A DNA stretch of 64,000 nt from Gordonia alkanivorans NBRC 16433 (GTDB lineage: Bacteria > Actinomycetota > Actinomycetes > Mycobacteriales > Mycobacteriaceae). Below, one piece after another: positions 7,150-17,267 of this stretch; the stretch's first letter is position 1; each line of letters begins with the position of its first letter. A program made the translations under genes and the position numbers. Under the pieces are notes generated by a model. It made no database searches. It saw only the letters and a program-made list of their open reading frames with translations, and had not been told where the DNA came from. The DNA lies in contig NZ_BACI01000100.1 of NCBI RefSeq assembly GCF_000225505.1, forward strand, positions 31,201-95,200, given 5' to 3'.

Positions 7150-8565
7150 ATGGCGCCCTTGTCACGCACGGATCCGGTTGACGAACGGAGTGGGCGACTC
7201 GCCACAGACGACGCACCGTTCTGGTTCGCGACCCCGGCACTCGGCTGGTCGGTGGTGCTGCAGATGGTGTGGGTCTTCGAGGACGAGGTCTCCCTCGAGG
7301 CACTGACCGCGATGAACGCCGCGCTGGCCCGCGGACGCATGCACCGGATGCTGGTGTCGTCCACCGTGTACGGCTCGCGTCCCCGCTGGGTCCCGGCGCC
7401 CGACGCCCCGGGGCTGGCCGTGGATCCCCTCCCGATTCCCGATGCCGGCGTCGACGCATGGGCGACCGCCGAGATGTCGACGGTCCCGCTCGACGCCGAG
7501 GGCGGTCGCTGTTGGCGCCTGCGGAGCGCGCCCACCCAATCCGGCGGCACCGCGCTGTCACTGTGTGCCCTGCACGTGGTCACCGACGGACGGGGCATGG
7601 TCGCGGCAGCCGCCGCGGCGGCACGCGAATCGGGCGTACCCGTCGCCGTCGCGGACGAGCGGACCTCGGCAGCGGGAGGTTCTCTGTCGGCAGGTTCGGA
7701 GTCCCGGGGTTCCTGGCGCCGCGGACGCCTCGACGATGTCGCCGACGCCGTGGCGCAGGCTGGTGCAGTCGTCGTCGGCATCGCCCGGGCGGCCGCCGAG
7801 AGCCGCAAGGCCTCGGGGCTCGAACCGGATCCGCGGCCGGAACGTCCCCCGCTCGCGGAGCGGTCCCCGGCAGCGAAGTTCACCTGGGCGACCGCGTCGA
7901 TCCCCGCCGGCGACTGGGACCGCGTCGCGGCCGATCACGGCGGCACCTCCAACACCCTGTTCATCGCGGTCGTGAGCGGCCTCCTCCGATCCGGGGGACG
8001 GTCCCCGCTGGGGACCCCGATCAAGGTCGGGGTACCGGTGGATCGTCGTGAGGGCGAAGAGGACACCCGGACCAACGCGATCGCAGGGGTGTCGGTGTTC
8101 CTGACCGACGAGCCGGTGCCGGGAGGTGACCTCGCCGGGATTCGGGCTGCATGCAAGGCCGCGTTCGTGCGGCTGTCCGAAGGCCGCCGCGCGCCCCACA
8201 TCTACCTTCGTCCGCTCGCCTGGTTCCTGCCGGTCTCGGTGCTGATCAAGCTCGTCGGCGGCGGTGCCGGCAAGGGCATGCCCGACGCGGTGATCTCCAA
8301 CATCGGTGAGGTGACGCCGGAGGCCACCGTGGTCGGCGGCCGGACCGCGCGCCGCATGGCGCTGCGCGGCATGACCCAGGGCGTCGACCCCGCGTCCGGG
8401 CATCGCTTCGGCGACGGCGTGCAGTCGTGGCTGATCCGGACCCCGGAGCAGGTGTCGTTCACCGTCCTCGGACTCGACGACGAGGCCTTCGGCTCCGACG
8501 CCGTACTCCGGGACCTCCTCACCTCCGAACTCGCGGCCTGGGGGCTCCCGCACGAGATCTGGTGA
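7150..8565 (+). CDS. Condensation-domain-like acyltransferase (PapA / wax-ester-synthase superfamily fold)
   Basis: A 471-residue protein. Near residue 142 the segment LHVVTDGRG matches the His-x3-Asp-Gly catalytic core of the condensation/chloramphenicol-acetyltransferase-like fold used by PapA acyltransferases, NRPS C domains and WS/DGAT enzymes; the usual first His of HHxxxDG is replaced by Leu. The C-terminal half has ISNIGEV, similar to the structural SN(I/L)G step of this superfamily. No carrier-protein or polyketide gene is nearby, so it may acylate a small lipid or alcohol. A long Ala/Arg/Pro-rich linker (about residues 170-240) separates the halves. The start ATG 7150 has GTGAGGTGG upstream. 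Substrate unknown; it ends at a strong bidirectional terminator. Confidence 0.6.
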   Translation: MAPLSRTDPVDERSGRLATDDAPFWFATPALGWSVVLQMVWVFEDEVSLEALTAMNAALARGRMHRMLVSSTVYGSRPRWVPAPDAPGLAVDPLPIPDAGVDAWATAEMSTVPLDAEGGRCWRLRSAPTQSGGTALSLCALHVVTDGRGMVAAAAAAARESGVPVAVADERTSAAGGSLSAGSESRGSWRRGRLDDVADAVAQAGAVVVGIARAAAESRKASGLEPDPRPERPPLAERSPAAKFTWATASIPAGDWDRVAADHGGTSNTLFIAVVSGLLRSGGRSPLGTPIKVGVPVDRREGEEDTRTNAIAGVSVFLTDEPVPGGDLAGIRAACKAAFVRLSEGRRAPHIYLRPLAWFLPVSVLIKLVGGGAGKGMPDAVISNIGEVTPEATVVGGRTARRMALRGMTQGVDPASGHRFGDGVQSWLIRTPEQVSFTVLGLDDEAFGSDAVLRDLLTSELAAWGLPHEIW

Positions 8566-8577
8566 GTTCGACACAGC

Positions 8578-8618
8578 AAGGCGGCCCCCGCCGGACCGAG
8601 TCCGGCGGGGGCCGCCTT
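8578..8618. terminator. Strong bidirectional hairpin terminator
   Basis: Perfect 18-bp arms (8578-8595 and 8601-8618) with a five-base loop, flanked by AA on the left and TTTG on the right. It sits between the convergent acyltransferase gene and kgd (stop at 8635), so it can end transcripts from both sides. Confidence 0.88.
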
Positions 8619-8634
8619 TGTCTGTGAGGGTTCG

Positions 8635-11600
8635 CTACTCGCCGAACGCCTCGTCGAGGATCTCCTGCTGCTCGACCGCGTGCACCTTGCTCGAACCCGA
8701 GGACGGGGCCGACATCGGGCGACGCGAGACGCGGCGCAGGCCACCGAGGACATCCGGCAGCACCTCGGGCAGCCACAGGCCGAGGAACGGCCACGGGCCC
8801 TGGTTGGCCGGCTCCTCCTGGACCCAGCGGAACTCGCTGGCGTTGCCGTACTGCTCCAGCGTGTTGCGCAGGCGGCGGTGCGGCACCGGGTAGAGCTGCT
8901 CGATGCGGACGATCGCGATGTCCTCGCGATCCTCCTTGTCACGACGGGCCGCGAGCTCGTAGTAGAGCTTGCCGCTCACCAGCAGGACGCGCTTGACCTT
9001 GCTGCGGTCGGCGTCGCCCTTGGCGAACTTCGGGTCGTCGATGACCGAACGGAACTTGTCGTCGGTGAAATCAGACACCGGGCTGACGGCGGCCTTGTTG
9101 CGCAGCATCGACTTCGGGGTGAAGACGATGAGCGGTCGGCTGATGCCGTCGAGGACGTGACGACGCAGCAGATGGAAGTAGCTCGCCGGGGTCGACGGCA
9201 GTGCGACGGTCATCGAGCCCTCGGCACACAGCTGCAGGAAGCGCTCGATGCGGCCGGAGGTGTGGTCGGGACCCTGGCCCTCGTGGCCGTGCGGCAGCAG
9301 CAGCACCACGTCGGAGAGCTGACCCCACTTGGCCTCACCGGACGAGATGAATTCGTCGATGATCGACTGTGCGCCGTTGACGAAGTCGCCGAACTGCGCC
9401 TCCCACAGCACGAGTGCGTCCGGGTTGCCCACGGAGTAGCCGTACTCGAAGCCGACGACACCGAACTCTGACAGCGGCGAGTCGTACACCATGAACCGGC
9501 CGCCGTTGCTCTCCTCGCCGGCGGGCTGCAGGTGGTTCAGCGGGGTGTACTCCGAACCGTTCTGACGGTCGATGAGCACCGAGTGGCGCTGCGTGAACGT
9601 ACCGCGGCGCGAGTCCTGACCGGACAGGCGGACGGTGCGTCCCTCCATCACCAGCGAACCGAACGCGAGGAGTTCGGCGAAGGCCCAGTCGATGTTGCCG
9701 TTGCGGGCGGCCTCGGCACGACGCTCCAGAACCGGCTTCACGCGCGCATGCGGGGTGAAGCCCTCCGGGACGTTGACGAAGGCGTCGCCGATGGTCTGCA
9801 GGACTTCCTTGTCGACCGCGGTCACCAGCTTGGTCGGCAGGGTCTGGTCGGCCTGGATGGACGGCGACGGCTCGGCGTGGTACTTCTCGAGTTCTTTGAC
9901 CTCGTTGAAGACCCGTTCGAGCTGTCCCTGGTAATCACGCAGAGCGTCCTCGGCCTCCTTGGTCGAGATGTCACCACGACCGATCAGGGCTTCGGTGTAG
10001 CTCTTGCGGACGCCGCGCTTGGTGTCGATGACCTCGTACATCGCCGGCTGCGTCATCGAGGGGTCGTCGCCCTCGTTGTGGCCGCGGCGGCGGAAACAGA
10101 CGAGGTCGATGACGACGTCCTTGTTGTACGCCTGGCGGTAGTCGACGGCGAGCTTCGCGACCCAGACGCACGCCTCGGGATCGTCGCTGTTCACGTGGAA
10201 GATCGGCGCGCCGATCATCTTCGCGACGTCGGTGCAGTACTCGGTGGAACGCGAGTGCTCCGGGGCGGTGGTGAAACCGACCTGGTTGTTCACGACGATG
10301 TGCACGGTGCCGCCGGTGCGGTAACCGGGCAGCATCGCCATGTTGAGCGTCTCGGCGACCACGCCCTGACCGGCGAACGCGGCGTCGCCGTGCAGCATGA
10401 GCGGCAGGATCGGGAAGCTCTCGTCGTCGGCGTCGGCGATGAGGTCCTGCTTGGCGCGGACCAGGCCCTCGAGGACCGGGTCGACCGCCTCGAGGTGGCT
10501 CGGGTTGGCCGTCAGCGAGACGTTGATCTCGTTGTCGCCGAACATCTGGTAGTACTTGCCCTCGGCGCCGAGGTGATACTTCACGTCACCCGAACCGTGC
10601 GCCTGCGACGGGTTCAGGTTGCCCTCGAACTCGGAGAAGATCTTCGAGTACGGCTTGCCGACGATGTTGGCGAGCACGTTGAGACGGCCGCGGTGCGGCA
10701 TACCGATGACGACCTCGGTGAGGTTGTGCTCGGCGCTCTGGTCGATGACCGCGTCCATCATCGGGATGACCGACTCGGCACCCTCGAGCGAGAAGCGCTT
10801 CTGACCGACGTACTTGGTCTGCAGGAAGGTTTCGAAGGCCTCCGCCGCGTTCAGCTTGCTCAGGATGTACTTCTGCTCGCCGACCGGCGGCTTCACGTGC
10901 TTGACCTCGACACGTTCCTGCAGCCACTTCTGCTGGTCCGGTTCGAGGATGTGGGTGTACTCCACACCGACGTGGCGGCAGTAGGCGTCGCGCAGGATCG
11001 CCAGCACGTCGCGCAGCTTCATCTTCTCCTGGCCGTGGAAACCGCCGACCTTGAAGGTGCGGTCGAGATCCCAGAGGGTCAGGCCGTAGGTCGCGATGTC
11101 CAGATCAGGATGGCTGCTGCGCGCATCGCTGTTCATCATCAGCGGATCGATGTCGGCCATCAGGTGGCCGCGGCTGCGGTAGGCGGCGATCAGCTCGAGG
11201 ACGCGGGTGCTCTTGTCGACGAGGCCGGCCGGGATGTCACGACGCCAGCGAACCGGCTCGTACGGCACGTGGAACGCGGTGAAGATCTCGTCGTAGAACG
11301 CGTCGTCGATCAGCAGCTGGTGGACGGTGCGCAGGAAGTCGCCCGATTCCGCTCCCTGGATGATGCGGTGATCGTAGGTCGAGGTCAGCGTCATCAGCTT
11401 GCCGACGCCGAGCTCGGCGATCTGCTCGTCGCTGGCGCCCTGGAACTCGGCCGGGTACTCCATCGCACCGGCGCCGATGATGGCGCCCTGGCCCTTCATC
11501 AGGCGGGGCACGGAGTGCACGGTGCCGATGGTGCCGGGGTTGGTCAGCGAGATGGTCACGCCGGAGAAGTCGTCGGCGCCGAGCTTGCCGTCACGCGCGC

Positions 11601-12447
11601 GCCGGACGATGTCCTGGTACGCGTTGTAGAACTCGGCGAAGCCCATCCTCTCGCACTCTTTGATGGCGGCGACGACGAGCGTGCGGTTGCCGTCCTTGCC
11701 GACCAGATCGATGGCCAGACCGAGGTTGGTGTGCGCGGGGGTGACGACGTTGGGCTTGCCGTCGATCTCGGCGTAGTGCCGATTCATGTTCGGGAAGGCC
11801 TTGATGGCCTGGACGATCGCGTAACCCAGGATGTGGGTGAAGCTGATCTTGCCGCCGCGGGTGCGGGCGAGGTGGTTGTTGACGACGATGCGGTTGTCGA
11901 TCATCGCCTTCGCGGGAACCGCGCGAACACTGGTGGCCGTCGGGATCTGCAACGACAGCGCCATGTTCTTCGCGATGGCGGCGGCGGGACCGCGGAGCAC
12001 CTTGTTGCCGTCCGCGGATTCCTTCTTGGACTCGGCGGCTGCGGGCTTGGCGGCAGCAGGCTTTTCAACTGCGGCGGGCTTCGGCTGGGAACGGGCGGAA
12101 CCGTCACGGCTCGCGACGCTGTGGCCGGATGCGGCCTTGGTCGCGGTCGACTCCTTGGCAGGGGAGGGTTTGCGGGCAGAGGCGGTCCGCGTCGGTTCCT
12201 GATCGAGCGTGACCTGCTTGCGCGGTGCCGACTCGGCCGCGGGCTTCGCCGGTGCGCTGCCGTTGGAGGAGGGAGTGGTGGACGTCGATGCGGCGGACGC
12301 GGCACCACCGTTGTCTCCGGGCTTGTAACTCTTCAAGAGCTCATGCCAGCTCGGGTCCACCGAGCTCGGGTCCTCTTTGAATTGCTGGTACATTTCCTCG
12401 ACCAGCCAGGTGTTCTGTCCGAAGTCAGAAATCGAACTGCTGCTCAC
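8635..12447 (-). CDS. kgd: Multifunctional 2-oxoglutarate metabolism enzyme (alpha-ketoglutarate decarboxylase / dehydrogenase E1-E2)
   Basis: About 1270 residues, the usual size for actinobacterial Kgd (SucA/OdhA). Residues 1-40 carry the conserved [13 protein letters not shown]-terminus, followed by an Ala/Ser/Lys-rich flexible linker to about 110. The E2-like succinyltransferase domain (about 120-345) ends with the DHRIIQG catalytic region. The thiamine-diphosphate E1 domain follows, with [21 protein letters not shown] and the NNQVGFTT end of the cofactor motif, and finishes with the family C-terminus around [15 protein letters not shown]. It decarboxylates 2-oxoglutarate and, with E2/E3 partners, makes succinyl-CoA in the TCA cycle; in relatives the FHA protein GarA/OdhI inhibits it. 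GTG 12447 is chosen by alignment with the conserved N-terminus. A 138-bp gap to the upstream ABC gene probably holds its own promoter. Confidence 0.97.
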   Translation of the reverse strand: MSSSSISDFGQNTWLVEEMYQQFKEDPSSVDPSWHELLKSYKPGDNGGAASAASTSTTPSSNGSAPAKPAAESAPRKQVTLDQEPTRTASARKPSPAKESTATKAASGHSVASRDGSARSQPKPAAVEKPAAAKPAAAESKKESADGNKVLRGPAAAIAKNMALSLQIPTATSVRAVPAKAMIDNRIVVNNHLARTRGGKISFTHILGYAIVQAIKAFPNMNRHYAEIDGKPNVVTPAHTNLGLAIDLVGKDGNRTLVVAAIKECERMGFAEFYNAYQDIVRRARDGKLGADDFSGVTISLTNPGTIGTVHSVPRLMKGQGAIIGAGAMEYPAEFQGASDEQIAELGVGKLMTLTSTYDHRIIQGAESGDFLRTVHQLLIDDAFYDEIFTAFHVPYEPVRWRRDIPAGLVDKSTRVLELIAAYRSRGHLMADIDPLMMNSDARSSHPDLDIATYGLTLWDLDRTFKVGGFHGQEKMKLRDVLAILRDAYCRHVGVEYTHILEPDQQKWLQERVEVKHVKPPVGEQKYILSKLNAAEAFETFLQTKYVGQKRFSLEGAESVIPMMDAVIDQSAEHNLTEVVIGMPHRGRLNVLANIVGKPYSKIFSEFEGNLNPSQAHGSGDVKYHLGAEGKYYQMFGDNEINVSLTANPSHLEAVDPVLEGLVRAKQDLIADADDESFPILPLMLHGDAAFAGQGVVAETLNMAMLPGYRTGGTVHIVVNNQVGFTTAPEHSRSTEYCTDVAKMIGAPIFHVNSDDPEACVWVAKLAVDYRQAYNKDVVIDLVCFRRRGHNEGDDPSMTQPAMYEVIDTKRGVRKSYTEALIGRGDISTKEAEDALRDYQGQLERVFNEVKELEKYHAEPSPSIQADQTLPTKLVTAVDKEVLQTIGDAFVNVPEGFTPHARVKPVLERRAEAARNGNIDWAFAELLAFGSLVMEGRTVRLSGQDSRRGTFTQRHSVLIDRQNGSEYTPLNHLQPAGEESNGGRFMVYDSPLSEFGVVGFEYGYSVGNPDALVLWEAQFGDFVNGAQSIIDEFISSGEAKWGQLSDVVLLLPHGHEGQGPDHTSGRIERFLQLCAEGSMTVALPSTPASYFHLLRRHVLDGISRPLIVFTPKSMLRNKAAVSPVSDFTDDKFRSVIDDPKFAKGDADRSKVKRVLLVSGKLYYELAARRDKEDREDIAIVRIEQLYPVPHRRLRNTLEQYGNASEFRWVQEEPANQGPWPFLGLWLPEVLPDVLGGLRRVSRRPMSAPSSGSSKVHAVEQQEILDEAFGE

Positions 12448-12585
12448 AGCGGTATCTCGCCTCAATTCCCTGAAGGTGCCGGGTTCTCTGCCACACTGAC
12501 GTCCCTTGTGGAGACTATCGGTGAACCAACTGCCGATGCTACGCGTCATCTGCTGCGTCACACCCACCGACCTGCTACTACAGAG

Positions 12586-15500
12586 TCAGATCGTCATCTC
12601 GGGTGATCCGGCGCGGATGGTCTGGTTGTCGGTTGCGGACGCGCCACGTCGAGCGTCCTGTCGCGAGCCCGCATGTGAGTCGGCGTCCACCGCGTCTGTA
12701 CGCGCGGCGGTCACCGTCACACCGGGCTCCGTCACCGCGGCCTCGTCGGGATCGACACCGGCCTCCCAGAAGCCGCGATACAGACTGTCCAACGCCAGGA
12801 GTTGGTCGTGTGTTCCGAGTTCGACGATTCGGCCGCCGTCGACCACCGCGATGGTATCGGCGCGAGCCGCGGTGGCCAGCCGGTGCGCGACGATGACGGA
12901 GGTCCGGCGCCGAGTCATCGCCCGCCCGGCGGCCAGGACCTGCGCCTCGGTGGCCTGGTCGAGCGTGGCGGTCGCCTCGTCGAGCAGCAGGAGGTCGGGG
13001 TCGACGAGTTCGGCTCGGGCCAGTGCGATCAGCTGGCGCTGACCGGAGCTGAGGCCCTGGCCGCGTTCGCCGATGGGATGGTTCATGCGTCCCGGCAGGG
13101 CCGCGATCATCGGTAGGGCGCCCACCGCGGCCGCGGCCTCGACGATCGCGGCGCGATCGGCATCCGGCCGGCCGTAGGCGATGTTGTCCGCCACGGTCCC
13201 GGTGAACAGATGCGGCTCCTGCGGGACCAGGCCGAGTCGGCTGCGGTACCCGGAGAGGACGAGGTCGCCGATGTCGGTGCCGTCCACGAGGACGCGTCCG
13301 GTGGTCGGGTCGTAGAACCGGGCCAGCAGTTTCACGATCGTCGACTTGCCCGCGCCGGTTCGACCGACGAGGGCGAGCGAGGACCCGGCGGGGATGTGCA
13401 GGTCGACGTCGAGCAGGGCGTCGGATTCCGCGCCCTGATAGCGGAAGCCGACCCCGTCGAAATCGACCTCGCCGTCGAAGCCGGTGGCCGGCGGTGTCGT
13501 GGCGTCCGGGTTGACCCGCAGCGAACTCGGGGTCCGCAGCAGGTCGCCGATGCGCCGTAGGCCGACCGCCGCCTGCTGGTAACCGTCGAAGACCTGCGAG
13601 AGCTGCTGGACGGGACCGAACAGCATCGTGAGATAGAGGACGAAGGCGATCAGAGTGCCCGCGGTGAGTGAGCCGTCGGCCACCTGGCCGGCGCCGACGC
13701 CGAGTGCGATCGCGGTGGCGATGTCCGACATCAGCATGATCAGCGGGAAGTACGAGGCGATCGCCCGCTGCGAGACCATCCGTGCCGCGACCCACGCCGC
13801 CGAACGCTGCCCGAAACGCTTCTGTGCGTCGTCGGTGCGGAGGTAGGTCTGGGTGGTCTTGATCCCGGCGATGTTCTCCTGGAAGTCGGCGTTCACCGTG
13901 CTGATCAGTTCGCGGGACCGCGTGTAGGCGGCGGTCGCGACACGCCGGAAGACGACGGTCGCCACGACCAGCAGCGGGAAGACGGGTAACACCAGCAGTG
14001 CGAGCGACGGCCCGGTGACCAGCAACGCGACCGTGACGCCGACCAGGGTGAGGAGTGCGACGATCGCCGACGTCAGACCGGTCTGCAGGAAGGTCGACAA
14101 CGCGTCGATGTCGGTCGTCATCCGCGTCATGATCCGACCCGACAGCTCGCGCTCGTAGTAGTCCAGGCCGAGGCGCTGGATGTGGGCGTAACTGCGGATG
14201 CGCAGTCCGAACAGCACGCGCTCACCCGCTCGGGTGGAGGTCATCGTCAACAGGGACGCGGCGACCCACCCGACGCCGACGAGTGCCACACCGCCGATCG
14301 CCGCCCACCACAGGGTGCGCTGGTCGTGGTCGCCGGCCGCGTCGATGACGGCGCGGGCGATGCTGGGGAAGGCCAGGCCGACGAGGGTGTCGACGGCGAT
14401 GGCGACCAACGCGAAGGCGAGCAGCCAGCGGACCGGTCGTAGGAGGCCGCGGAGGGTGAAGTCCGGGTTCTCGCGCCGGGCGTCGGCGACGTCCACCGCT
14501 GGGTCCTCGACGGCCGGCGGCAGCGCGTCGACCCTCGCCTGGAGTTCGGGCGTCGCCGGCATCGACCCCAGTGCGCTGGCGACACCGCCGCCCCGCTGCC
14601 CGGTCCGCGTGCCCGCGCCCACCGCCGGGCCGGTCCGCGTATACGTCTGCTCGTCGAGGAATTGCGTTGTCGGCCAGAAGCTCTCGACGGTGTGGTCGGA
14701 GATGCTCGGCCGGCTGGGCGGCGAGACGACGTCCGGGTCACCGACGGCGTTCGTCATCAGCTCGCGGAACCGCGCCGAGGAGGCCTCGAGCTCGGCCGGC
14801 GTCCCGATCGCGGTGATCCGGCCCTCGTCCAGCACGGCGACCCGGTCGGCGAGGACGAGTGTCGACCGCCGGTGGGCGAGGACCAGCATGGTGCGTCTCT
14901 GATCACGTAGGCGGCCGAGGATCCGGGCCTCGGTGGTGGCGTCGACCGCCGATGTCGCGTCGTCGAGCACCAGGACGCGCGGGTCGGCGAAGAGGGCACG
15001 CGCGAGGGCGATCCGCTGGCGCTGTCCGCCGGAGAGGGTCAGGCCGCGTTCGCCGACGACGGTGTCGTAGCCGTCCGGGAGTGCCTCGATGAACTCGGTG
15101 GCCTCGGCCGCGGCCGCCGCGGCTCGCACCCGGTCGGCGAGCGAATCGGGGTCGGCGGTGGCGCCCGGTCCCATGGCGATGTTCGCGGTGATGGTGTCGG
15201 AGAAGAGGAACGGTTCGTCGAAGACGGCGGCGACGGCTTCGTGCAGCGCAGTCGGCGACAGCGAGTCCACCGGGTGCGGGCCGTCGGCGCCGACAAGGGA
15301 GATCGTGCCGGCGTCGGGTCTCTCGTAGCGGCTGACCAGGTCGGCGATGGTCGACTTCCCGGAGCCGGGTGGCCCGACGATCGCCACGCATTCGCCGGGT
15401 TCGATACGCAGGTCGATCCCGCTCAGCACGGCGGGCGGATCGTCGGCCTCGTGGGTGTGATGGGCGAAGGAGACGTTCTCCAGTTCGACGCCGAGCGGGC

Positions 15501-16545
15501 CGTCGGGCAGCGTGCCGGTCGCGGTCTCACCGGGATCGCGCGGGTGATCGATGACGTCGTAGACGCGTTCCACCGCCGCGCGGGCGAGCTGGGCGTTGAC
15601 GATGAGATTGGTGAGCAGACGGGCAATGCCGGTCATCGCGGTGACGTAGGTGGTGAACGCGAGGAACGTGCCGGCGGTGATCGCGTCCGTCATCGTCAGG
15701 TAGCCGCCGGCGACGATCACGCCGACCATGCCGAGTTGGGGGATGGCGCTCAGGGTGGGGGCGAAACGGGCGTTGATCCGGGCCGCGCGCAGGCGCCGGG
15801 CGAACAAGGTGCGGCAGCGCGTCACCAGTCCGTCGACGGCGCGGTCCTCCTGGCCGAAGCCCTTGACGACGCGGACGCCGGTGACGGTCTCCTCCACGTG
15901 CTGGGCCACATCGGCCGCGGACTGCTGCGCGGACCACGTCGCCGCGAAGAGCTTTCGGCGGGTACGGAAGACCTCCAGGGCGATCAGCGGCGCGATCACC
16001 AGTGCGACGGCGGTGAGCAGCGGGGAGAGATAGGCCATGACTCCGAGCGCGACGACCATCTGCACCGCGGCACCCAACGAGAGCGGTGCCATCGCCAGCA
16101 AGCCCTGGACCACCTGGATGTCGGAGATGGAGCGGGAGACGATCTGTCCCGTCCGGATCTGGTGCTGGCTGCGGCCGTCGAGGTGCAGCAGGGTGTCGAG
16201 CAGGCGCCGGCGCAGGTTGTTCTGCACGTTGACCGCGAGGCGGCCGGCGAACACGCGCCGTCCGAAGTGGCAGGCGTAACGCACGAACGCGAGAACGACC
16301 AGGCCCGTGATGATGGTGGACAAGGCGAGGCCGTCGTCGATCACGCCGGTGGCCCGGTCGATCGCGCCCTTGGCCAGCAGGGGCATCACGACGTCGACGG
16401 CCACCGCGATCATCGTGACGGTCAGGGTCACGATGACGATGCGGCGATAACGCCACGCCTCGCCGAGCAGCTTCCGGATCCAGCCCGGCGGCGAGGTGGT
16501 TGGGGTGCTCCCGGTGGCGGGAGGCATGGTCGGCTCCGGGATCAC
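12586..16545 (-). CDS. Single-chain type IV ABC exporter, two TMD-NBD halves, one degenerate ATP site
   Basis: 1319 residues: TMD1 (about 25-330), NBD1 (about 355-610), a linker of about 100 residues, TMD2 (about 700-1010), NBD2 (about 1030-1260). NBD1 has Walker A GPPGSGKST near 387 and signature LSGGQRQR, but Walker B reads VLVLDDATS, with Asp replacing the catalytic Glu. NBD2 has Walker A GRTGAGKST, normal LLLLDEATA and an altered signature LSSGQRQL. The two changes fall in the same composite site, as in heterodimeric exporters with one degenerate site. Fused exporters of this kind in mycobacteria (Rv0194 type) are linked to multidrug efflux. The GTG start overlaps the stop of the upstream membrane-protein gene (GTGA), implying translational coupling. 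Cargo unknown. Confidence 0.92.
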   Translation of the reverse strand: MIPEPTMPPATGSTPTTSPPGWIRKLLGEAWRYRRIVIVTLTVTMIAVAVDVVMPLLAKGAIDRATGVIDDGLALSTIITGLVVLAFVRYACHFGRRVFAGRLAVNVQNNLRRRLLDTLLHLDGRSQHQIRTGQIVSRSISDIQVVQGLLAMAPLSLGAAVQMVVALGVMAYLSPLLTAVALVIAPLIALEVFRTRRKLFAATWSAQQSAADVAQHVEETVTGVRVVKGFGQEDRAVDGLVTRCRTLFARRLRAARINARFAPTLSAIPQLGMVGVIVAGGYLTMTDAITAGTFLAFTTYVTAMTGIARLLTNLIVNAQLARAAVERVYDVIDHPRDPGETATGTLPDGPLGVELENVSFAHHTHEADDPPAVLSGIDLRIEPGECVAIVGPPGSGKSTIADLVSRYERPDAGTISLVGADGPHPVDSLSPTALHEAVAAVFDEPFLFSDTITANIAMGPGATADPDSLADRVRAAAAAAEATEFIEALPDGYDTVVGERGLTLSGGQRQRIALARALFADPRVLVLDDATSAVDATTEARILGRLRDQRRTMLVLAHRRSTLVLADRVAVLDEGRITAIGTPAELEASSARFRELMTNAVGDPDVVSPPSRPSISDHTVESFWPTTQFLDEQTYTRTGPAVGAGTRTGQRGGGVASALGSMPATPELQARVDALPPAVEDPAVDVADARRENPDFTLRGLLRPVRWLLAFALVAIAVDTLVGLAFPSIARAVIDAAGDHDQRTLWWAAIGGVALVGVGWVAASLLTMTSTRAGERVLFGLRIRSYAHIQRLGLDYYERELSGRIMTRMTTDIDALSTFLQTGLTSAIVALLTLVGVTVALLVTGPSLALLVLPVFPLLVVATVVFRRVATAAYTRSRELISTVNADFQENIAGIKTTQTYLRTDDAQKRFGQRSAAWVAARMVSQRAIASYFPLIMLMSDIATAIALGVGAGQVADGSLTAGTLIAFVLYLTMLFGPVQQLSQVFDGYQQAAVGLRRIGDLLRTPSSLRVNPDATTPPATGFDGEVDFDGVGFRYQGAESDALLDVDLHIPAGSSLALVGRTGAGKSTIVKLLARFYDPTTGRVLVDGTDIGDLVLSGYRSRLGLVPQEPHLFTGTVADNIAYGRPDADRAAIVEAAAAVGALPMIAALPGRMNHPIGERGQGLSSGQRQLIALARAELVDPDLLLLDEATATLDQATEAQVLAAGRAMTRRRTSVIVAHRLATAARADTIAVVDGGRIVELGTHDQLLALDSLYRGFWEAGVDPDEAAVTEPGVTVTAARTDAVDADSHAGSRQDARRGASATDNQTIRAGSPEMTI

Positions 16546-17267
16546 CGGGAGCCGGGCGGTAGCGGGCTCGTCTCGTTCACCACCTCGGCGTCGAGAACCC
16601 AGAAGGCAGGTGCGGGGCCGAATGCCTCCCGCGCGTTGTTGACCACCTTGCGGCCGAGCGCGCGGCTTCCCGCGCCGCCGATGACCGCTCCGATGCCGGC
16701 GGGCATCAGCTTGCCGAAGATCAACGGCGCGCGCCGGATCGCGTACTTGCGCACGAGCTTGTTGACCAGGGTCTTGTTGAGTTTGGTGATGGCGCCCGAC
16801 GGCAGGGCCGCACCGCCGAGCCGGCGCAGGGGGCCGCCGCGCGTACCGACGACCCGGCCGAGGGCGAGCACACCTTCCTCGCCGAGCGCGACCGCCAGGA
16901 CGAGCGACTTGCGTCGATCGGTCTCGTGGACGCCGATGCCGTGGACCTCGGCGATCGACAGGGCGAGCAGTGCCGAGGCCTCGAGGAAGAAGGCGGTGTC
17001 GCCGGTCATCGCGCCGAAGGCCGTCATCGTCCCGACCCCGGGCACGGCGGCTGCCGCGCCGACCGCTCCACCTGAACCGGTGACCGCGTTCAGGTAGCGC
17101 TTCTCGAGGCGCTCGATGATCTGGGCGGGGGAGTCGTCGGGGTACTTGCGGCGCAGCGAGTCGACGTATTTCTTGACCGCCGGGCCCTGCAGGCGCTGCG
17201 CGCGGTCGAGGATGCCGCCGGTGACCTCGACGGCCTTGCCGGCGGGCTTGGGAGTGGGGTCGGTCAT
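16542..17267 (-). CDS. Conserved actinobacterial membrane-associated protein (Rv1249c-like)
   Basis: A 241-residue protein of unknown function. The N-terminal 60 residues are polar and helical with many Lys/Arg and a PAQIIERLEKRYLN segment. Then come Gly/Ala-rich hydrophobic stretches (about 65-110) likely to enter the membrane, a basic central part, and a GxGAVIGGAGSRALGRK segment near 205 resembling the Gly-rich C-terminus of EcsC-type proteins. In mycobacteria a comparable gene lies between kgd and a drug MFS gene, as I recall. It is sandwiched with four-base overlaps between the hydroquinone-reductase-like gene (ATGA) and the ABC exporter (GTGA), so the three should be made together. Confidence 0.7.
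   Translation of the reverse strand: MTDPTPKPAGKAVEVTGGILDRAQRLQGPAVKKYVDSLRRKYPDDSPAQIIERLEKRYLNAVTGSGGAVGAAAAVPGVGTMTAFGAMTGDTAFFLEASALLALSIAEVHGIGVHETDRRKSLVLAVALGEEGVLALGRVVGTRGGPLRRLGGAALPSGAITKLNKTLVNKLVRKYAIRRAPLIFGKLMPAGIGAVIGGAGSRALGRKVVNNAREAFGPAPAFWVLDAEVVNETSPLPPGSR

Noticed and set aside
9532..12606. Very long open frame on the plus strand opposite kgd (about 1024 codons)
   Set aside because: It is the mirror of kgd in GC-rich DNA. Its translation has no recognisable domain, is full of Arg/Val/Gly/Asp runs, and kgd is unmistakable on the other strand.
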